Positions 59,733-64,000 of a DNA stretch of 64,000 bases are shown here, piece after piece. The notes beneath the pieces are model-generated. The model worked only from the letters and a program-made list of their open reading frames with translations, did no database searches and was not told the DNA's origin. The DNA is from DATEOR01 sp046733475 (lineage in GTDB: Bacteria; Actinomycetota; Thermoleophilia; Gaiellales; Gaiellaceae): NCBI GenBank assembly GCA_046733475.1, contig JBKPPF010000052.1, forward strand, positions 1-64,000, read 5' to 3'. Numbering within the stretch: the stretch's first letter is position 1; each line of letters begins with the position of its first letter. The translations under genes were made by a program, and so were the position numbers.

Positions 59733-60588
59733 AACCGCCGTCCACGTCGCGAGCGGCAAGGTTCGCGAGATCTTCGAGCTCGACTCCGAGCGCCTTCTGC
59801 TCGTCGCCAGCGACCGCATCTCGACCTTCGACGTCGTGCTCCCGACCGAGATCCCGGACAAGGGCCGCGTGCTCACCGGGCTCTCCGGCTTCTGGTTCGC
59901 GCGGACTCGCGAGATCGTCCCGAACCACCTTCTCGCCTTGCGGCCCGACGGCCGCTCGACTGAGGCGAAGCGCCTGCAGATGCTTCCGATCGAGTGCGTC
60001 GTACGCGGGTACCTCGCCGGCTCGGGGTGGAAGGACTACTCCGCGACCGGGGCGACCTCCGGCCACGAGCTTCCGGCCGGGCTGCGGGAGTCGGACCGGC
60101 TGCCCGCGCCGATCTTCACCCCCGCGACGAAGGCGCAGACCGGACACGACGAAAACATCGACCACGCCCGCGCGGCCCAGCTCGTCGGCGAAGAGCGTCT
60201 GGCCGAGGTCGAGCGGATCGTCCTCGAGCTCTACCGGCACGCGTCCGAGTTCGCCGCCGAGAGGGGCGTGATCATCGCCGACACGAAGTTCGAGCTCGGC
60301 TTCGACGAGAACGGCGAGCTCGTTCTCGGAGACGAGGCCCTGACGCCGGACTCCTCCCGCTTCTGGCCCGCAGACATCTATGCGCCAGGCGGCCCCCAGC
60401 CGTCATTCGACAAGCAGTACGTGCGCGACTACTGCGAGCGCCTCGGCTGGGACAAGACCGCGCCTGGCCCCGAGCTTCCCGAGGAGGTCGTCGCCGAGAC
60501 ACGCGCCCGCTACGTCGAAGCCTTCGAGCGCCTCACCGGTCTCTCGTTCGAGGACTATCTCGCCGACCCCGAGGTCGTCCTTCGATGA
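59725..60588 (+). CDS. purC: Phosphoribosylaminoimidazole-succinocarboxamide synthase
   Basis: 287 residues, SAICAR synthase of the longer single-domain type. Signatures: ASGKVREIFELDSERLLLVASDRIS, LPIECVVRGYLAGSGWKDY, ADTKFELGFDENGEL and LTPDSSRFWPADIY. ATG start within the end of purB. It is followed by a 4-base overlap into purS. Confidence 0.95.
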   Translation: MSETAVHVASGKVREIFELDSERLLLVASDRISTFDVVLPTEIPDKGRVLTGLSGFWFARTREIVPNHLLALRPDGRSTEAKRLQMLPIECVVRGYLAGSGWKDYSATGATSGHELPAGLRESDRLPAPIFTPATKAQTGHDENIDHARAAQLVGEERLAEVERIVLELYRHASEFAAERGVIIADTKFELGFDENGELVLGDEALTPDSSRFWPADIYAPGGPQPSFDKQYVRDYCERLGWDKTAPGPELPEEVVAETRARYVEAFERLTGLSFEDYLADPEVVLR

Positions 60589-60824
60589 GGGCGACTGTTC
60601 TCGTCCGACCGAAGGCAGGGATCCTCGACCCCCAGGGGGAGGCGGTTGAGAGCTCGCTGCGCCAGCTCGGGTTCCCGGTGGGCGAGGCGCGCGTCGGGCG
60701 CGTGATCGACCTCGATGTCGATGCCGCCACCGCCGACGAGGCACGGGGCGAGATCGAGCGCATGTGCGAGCGCCTGCTCGCGAACCCGCTGATCGAGAGC
60801 TACGAGATCGAGGTCGCCGAATGA
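60585..60824 (+). CDS. purS: Phosphoribosylformylglycinamidine synthase subunit PurS
   Basis: 79 residues, the small third subunit of the bacterial FGAM synthase. Typical: VLVRPKAGILDPQGEAVESSLRQLGF near the N-terminus and ANPLIESYEIEV at the end. Joins PurQ and PurL; purL is not in this window. ATG overlaps the purC stop and the stop overlaps the purQ ATG. Confidence 0.93.
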   Translation: MRATVLVRPKAGILDPQGEAVESSLRQLGFPVGEARVGRVIDLDVDAATADEARGEIERMCERLLANPLIESYEIEVAE

Positions 60825-61507
60825 GCGAGGTCGCGCCGCGCATCGCGGTGCTCGTCTTCCCGGGGTCGAACGATGACCATGACGCGGCGTGGGCGCTCAC
60901 CGCACTGGGCGCCGACCCACGGCTCGTCTGGCACGCGGACAAGGAGCTCCACGAGGTGGACGCGGTCGTTCTCCCAGGCGGGTTCTCGTACGGCGACTAC
61001 CTGCGTTGCGGTGCGATCGCCCGCTTCTCGCCTGCGATGCAAGTGGTGACCGCATTCGCGGCCGAGGGCGGTCTTGTCCTCGGGATCTGCAACGGCTTCC
61101 AGATCCTGTGCGAGGCGGGCCTCCTTCCCGGGGTGCTGCGCCCGAACGCGTCGCTCGAGTTCGTCTGCACCGACGTGTCCGTTCGGGTCGAGCGCACCGA
61201 CACGCCGTTCACCTCCAGATGTGAGCCGGGGCAGGAGCTGGTGATCCCCGTGAAGCACGGAGAGGGCTGCTACCACGCACCGGCCGACCTGGACGACGAG
61301 CAGGTCATCCTCCGCTACGCGCAGGGCGCGAACCCGAACGGCTCGGAGCGCGACATCGCAGGCGTCGTCAACGCCGACGGCAACGTCCTCGGGTTGATGC
61401 CACACCCTGAGCACGCGGTGGATCCCCTGCTCGGGTCGGGGGACGGCGCGCTCGTGCTCGCGTCGCTCGTGGATGCGGCTCGAGAGCGGCTCTATGCGAG
61501 GGCCTAG
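60821..61507 (+). CDS. purQ: Phosphoribosylformylglycinamidine synthase subunit PurQ (glutaminase)
   Basis: 228 residues. Class I glutamine amidotransferase: VLVFPGSNDDHDAAWAL, GGFSYGDYLRCGAIARFS, nucleophile Cys in LGICNGFQILCEAGLLPG, and the catalytic His-Glu pair in GLMPHPEHAV. Supplies ammonia to PurL. Unlike many genomes, purL does not follow; a convergent gene begins in the same stop codon (CTAG). Confidence 0.94.
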   Translation: MSEVAPRIAVLVFPGSNDDHDAAWALTALGADPRLVWHADKELHEVDAVVLPGGFSYGDYLRCGAIARFSPAMQVVTAFAAEGGLVLGICNGFQILCEAGLLPGVLRPNASLEFVCTDVSVRVERTDTPFTSRCEPGQELVIPVKHGEGCYHAPADLDDEQVILRYAQGANPNGSERDIAGVVNADGNVLGLMPHPEHAVDPLLGSGDGALVLASLVDAARERLYARA

Positions 61508-61767
61508 GCAGCCATCCCGAGCGCTCCTTGGATCGCTGGGTGTTCGGCGAGCGCTGCGCGGAAGCGCTCGAGGTCGCGGCCGCGGAGGGTGACGGGGCCT
61601 CTCCGAGCCGTGCCGTCGGTCGAGTAGGCGAACCGAACGAGCTCGTTTCCCTTCTCGTCGACCAGGAGTTGGACGATCGTCGCAAAGCGGCGATCGCCGG
61701 CGCGCTGCTGCACGGTGAACTCCTCCAGGACTTCTGCCTGCCCCCAGGGTGTGGTCGCCTTCGCCAT
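61504..61767 (-). CDS. Hypothetical protein, 87 aa
   Basis: A short protein with strands VLEEFTVQQRAGDRRFATIVQLLVDEKG and FAYSTDGTARRGPVTLRGRDLERFRAAL. No recognised family. The stop shares CTAG with purQ. Codon and amino-acid composition look like real coding sequence. Confidence 0.55.
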   Translation of the reverse strand: MAKATTPWGQAEVLEEFTVQQRAGDRRFATIVQLLVDEKGNELVRFAYSTDGTARRGPVTLRGRDLERFRAALAEHPAIQGALGMAA

Positions 61768-61858
61768 GACCCGAGAGGCTAGAAGGAAAGAGCGCGCGCG
61801 TGGCGCCCGAAATGTGCCGGCTTCGGAACCGCCTCGCGCCGCAAGGCGCCCACGGGAA

Positions 61859-62848
61859 TCAGGCTTCGCGCAAGCGCGGATCGAGCATGTGGTGGGCGAT
61901 GTCCACGAGCAGGTTCAGGCAGATGATCATCACGGCGAGGACGATCGTCACGCCCATGACCACTGTGTAGTCGCGGGCGATCACGGAGGCGACGAAGTAC
62001 TTCGAGATGCCGGGGATGGAGAAGATGTTCTCGATGATGAACGAGCCGGTGACCATCGCGCCGAACATGGGGCCTGCGACGATGATCAGGGGGAGCAACG
62101 AGTTCTTGAGGGCGTGGACGCCGACGATGCGCCTCCGCGACAGCCCCTTGGCCCGGGCCATCCGGACGTAGTCGCTTTCCAGGGTCTCGAGCAGCGTGCC
62201 GCGCAGGAGCCGCGCGAAGTACGCCATCGGAACGAGGCTGAGGGTGAAAGTCGGCAGCACCTTGTTCTGCCAGCCGTCGTCCCAGCCCGAGGTCGGAAGG
62301 AGGGCGAGCTTCACCGATACGTAGTAGATGAGAAGCGTTGCGACGAGGAAGCTCGGCAGCGAGATGCCGAGGCCGGTGAGGACGCGAACGGCGTAGTCGA
62401 AAACCGAACCCGGTCGCAATGCCGCCAGGATGCCGACGGGGATCCCGATGAGGATCGCCCACGCGAACGCCAGCAGCACGAGCTGGACCGACCGCGGCGC
62501 CATCTGCTTGATGATGTCGGTCACACGCATGTACCGAAACGAAAGTGAGGGACCGAAGTCGAGGGTCACGACGCCCTTCAGGTAGTTGCCGTATTGCTGA
62601 TACCAGGGCAGGTCGAGGCCGTACCTCTCGCGCTGGTTCCGGCGGATCGCAGGCGGCTGGGGGTCCCCGTACTTCACCCAGCCCGCATTCGAGAGCCCGA
62701 GCAGCGGCCCGTGCCGGAACGGATCGCCCCCGATTGACCGCATCATGAAGAACACGATCGTGAGAACCACCCAGAGGATGGGAATCGTCCACAGGAGTCG
62801 ACGAAGGATGAAGCCGGCCACAGGCTGAGCTTTCCCAATCGTGAGCAT
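61859..62848 (-). CDS. Peptide/nickel-type ABC permease (DppB/OppB)
   Basis: 329 residues from ATG 62848 (three GTG codons just before are also possible). N-terminus FILRRLLWTIPILWVVLTIVFFMM and RYGLDLPWYQQYGNYLKGVVTLDFGPSL are typical of DppB; the coupling EAA region is YVRMARAKGLSRRRIVGVHALKNSLLP. It should partner a DppC permease, but none follows: the next gene downstream is an unrelated small gene. The end of a DppA-like gene lies at 63891-64000 on the same strand, separated by a plus-strand broken gene. Confidence 0.9.
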   Translation of the reverse strand: MLTIGKAQPVAGFILRRLLWTIPILWVVLTIVFFMMRSIGGDPFRHGPLLGLSNAGWVKYGDPQPPAIRRNQRERYGLDLPWYQQYGNYLKGVVTLDFGPSLSFRYMRVTDIIKQMAPRSVQLVLLAFAWAILIGIPVGILAALRPGSVFDYAVRVLTGLGISLPSFLVATLLIYYVSVKLALLPTSGWDDGWQNKVLPTFTLSLVPMAYFARLLRGTLLETLESDYVRMARAKGLSRRRIVGVHALKNSLLPLIIVAGPMFGAMVTGSFIIENIFSIPGISKYFVASVIARDYTVVMGVTIVLAVMIICLNLLVDIAHHMLDPRLREA

Positions 62849-62908
62849 CACCACCACTTTGATTTCTTGCTACGAGCATAAGAGCTCCTTACGCTCGGAG
62901 AACGGCTG

Positions 62909-63706
62909 GTGACCCGAGCGGCGAAGGCCCTCTCCCTCCCGAAGCGGGTCGTCGTACGCGGAGCGAAAAGCGCACTTCGGCTCGGTTCGCGCGGCAAGCC
63001 TGTGCCCTTAGGGGTCCTGCTTCGACTCCGGCGCTTCGGAGGTCGGACCAACATGCTCACGTTCCGAACGGCGAGCGTGGTCCGCCCGGGCACGGCGCTC
63101 GCCAACCCCTACCTCTCCGAGCGCCTTGCCGACCGCAGGTTCGGGGACTGGACGATCTCGGCGCAGACGATGAACTTCCTCGAACGTGAGATCCGCGCAA
63201 GGGCGCGGACCCGCGTGCTCGAGTTCGGGAGCGGGCTCAGCACGGCGTGCCTGGCGCGCTACATGGCTGAATCAGCACCGGATTTGCCCGGCCCGATCCT
63301 GATCTCCGTGGAGGGAAGACGCAAGCTTTTGCACGGAATCACGAAAGCTCATCGCCGAGCTTGGCCTGGAAGAACTCGCGTCCGTCCACCACGCGCCACT
63401 CGTGACGAAGGAGGTCGCCGGCCGAAGCGTCCCTACCTACGATCTGGCAGCCACGATTCTCGCTGAGCTCTCGACCAGTCCTGCAAGCCTCGTCTTCATC
63501 GACGGGCCCCGAAAGGCAGGGAGCCCTTCGGACGCTGGGCGGTCTTGCACGCCGTTCTCCCGTTGCTGCGGAGGGACTTTCGCTTCTACCTCGACGACGC
63601 GCTCACGGACTCGGCGCTCGAGTCAGCAAAGCGCTGGGAGGACATCCCCGGCGTTCACATCCAGGGGGTGGCCCTCGTCGGCCATGGCGTGCTCGTCGGC
63701 GACTAA
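62909..63706 (+). pseudogene. SAM-dependent methyltransferase-like gene with two compensating frameshifts
   Basis: Reading starts at 62909. The first 135 codons give a normal product with RVLEFGSGLSTACLARYM and LISVEG. Near 63314 one extra base shifts the frame; in the next frame the sequence continues sensibly (DASFCTESRKLIAELGLEE split across the join, then SLVFIDGPRK). Near 63513 one base is missing and the first frame resumes with FGRWAVLHAVLPLLRRDF and ends at TAA 63704-63706. The total is 266 codons, so the gene is full length apart from the two indels. Both breaks are at short homopolymer runs, so sequencing error is a serious alternative to real decay. The fold is a class I methyltransferase; substrate unknown. 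Confidence 0.75.
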
Positions 63707-63890
63707 GGCCGTAGTTGCGAGTCCCCCGTTCTGGACGGAAATGCTCGGTGGCCCAACCCTGGCCCGTTGGCTTACCGGTCGACCGGGCCAAGCGACCCGG
63801 TGCCGCGCGTGGGCTTTGCTGTTTCCTTCAGCTCGGGGAAGACCACGTGAGTCGGCCTGACCGATGTTCTCCCCTGCGAGGGCCCATGAC

Positions 63891-64000
63891 TTACCGCACC
63901 CACATCTGGTCGAGCAACACGCCGAATTGGGGATTGAAGATGTAATTGCCTACTCGCTTCGAAACGAAATCGGCGTCACGCAGCGCGTAGAGGGGGACGG
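63891..64000 (-). CDS. ABC peptide/family-5 substrate-binding protein, C-terminal end (partial)
   Basis: The minus strand is open from the window edge to TAA 63893-63891. Its last 35 residues include DFVSKRVGNYIFNPQFGVLL and end DQMWVR, the typical finish of family-5 (DppA/OppA) binding proteins ('PQ.GVL.DQLWVR'). The rest lies beyond the window. It is the likely partner of the DppB permease at 61859-62848. The 184 bases from 63707 to 63890 hold only a weak ACCGGG/CCCGGT repeat and no gene. Confidence 0.7.
   Translation of the reverse strand, partial: VPLYALRDADFVSKRVGNYIFNPQFGVLLDQMWVR

Noticed and set aside
63782..63801. ACCGGG/CCCGGT hairpin as a terminator for the binding-protein gene
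   Set aside because: Six-base arms, no T tract and 90 bases from the stop codon; could be chance in GC-rich DNA.
1..64000. Insertion sequences, prophage or integrase genes
   Set aside because: No transposase, integrase or phage-like protein was found in any frame; composition is even throughout apart from the short AT-rich palindromes.

Overview
The window is a very GC-rich, densely packed bacterial chromosome segment. Most neighbouring genes overlap by 1-14 bases, GTG/TTG starts are common, and Shine-Dalgarno sites (AGGAGG-type) alternate with apparently leaderless starts. Gene content suggests a soil actinobacterium, probably of the Thermoleophilia (Gaiellales/Solirubrobacterales) kind. 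The pointers are the heterotetrameric sarcosine-oxidase-like operon, an EtfD-type Fe-S ETF dehydrogenase, many ABC and amine catabolism genes, and the paired DUF2182/DUF1326 genes. That placement is inference; there is no rRNA or tRNA gene here to confirm it.

Layout. 1-7344 (+): the end of a GntR-type regulator, then soxD-soxA-soxG-soxB (sarcosine or N-methylglutamate oxidation) and fhs-fchA, which carry the released methyl group on folate towards formate. 7348-9503 (-): ammonium transporter with three tiny membrane proteins. 9647-12201: small membrane proteins, an NhaP-type antiporter and a truncated chemoreceptor-like protein. 12198-15454: a FAD amine oxidase divergent from an IclR regulator plus a GcvT-like enzyme. 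15462-15570: two perfect 21-base palindromes. 15640-19574: two more cation/proton antiporters, a stress protein and small genes. 19698-29162 (+): amine permease, a trimethylamine dehydrogenase with a complete catalytic residue set, ETF beta and alpha, a membrane ETF:quinone oxidoreductase, a VOC protein, a broken methyltransferase and a second GcvT-like enzyme. 29165-30479: DUF2182/DUF1326 pair. 30490-37413 (-): a six-gene putrescine uptake and catabolism operon. 37525-47467: EamA exporter, HAD phosphatase, glycerophosphodiesterase, a second ABC importer, PHP phosphoesterase, glycerol-3-phosphate dehydrogenase and an aldehyde dehydrogenase. 47587-53221 (-): a glutamine-synthetase-like enzyme with a three-part glutamate-synthase-like complex (MgsABC/GlxBCD type) and three unrecognised small genes. 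53287-61507: purine genes purD, purE, purB, purC, purS, purQ, interrupted by two secreted acidic proteins and a two-component system. 61504-64000: a short unknown gene, an orphan DppB-type permease, a doubly frameshifted methyltransferase and the end of a DppA-type binding protein.

How it fits together. The strongest theme is stripping methyl groups from amines. TMA dehydrogenase passes electrons to ETF and then to quinone through EtfD. The SoxDAGB complex and stand-alone GcvT-type proteins can place methyl-derived one-carbon units on tetrahydrofolate. FchA and Fhs can turn these into formate with ATP gain. The GS-like/MgsABC-like operon could supply N-methylglutamate from methylamine to the SoxDAGB-like complex, so TMA and methylamine use may both be encoded here. 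The SoxA-like subunit carries cysteine sets for two [2Fe-2S] clusters that classical sarcosine oxidase lacks. This is the most distinctive single feature and suggests a dehydrogenase rather than an oxygen-using oxidase. No stretch over 300 bases lacks a gene.
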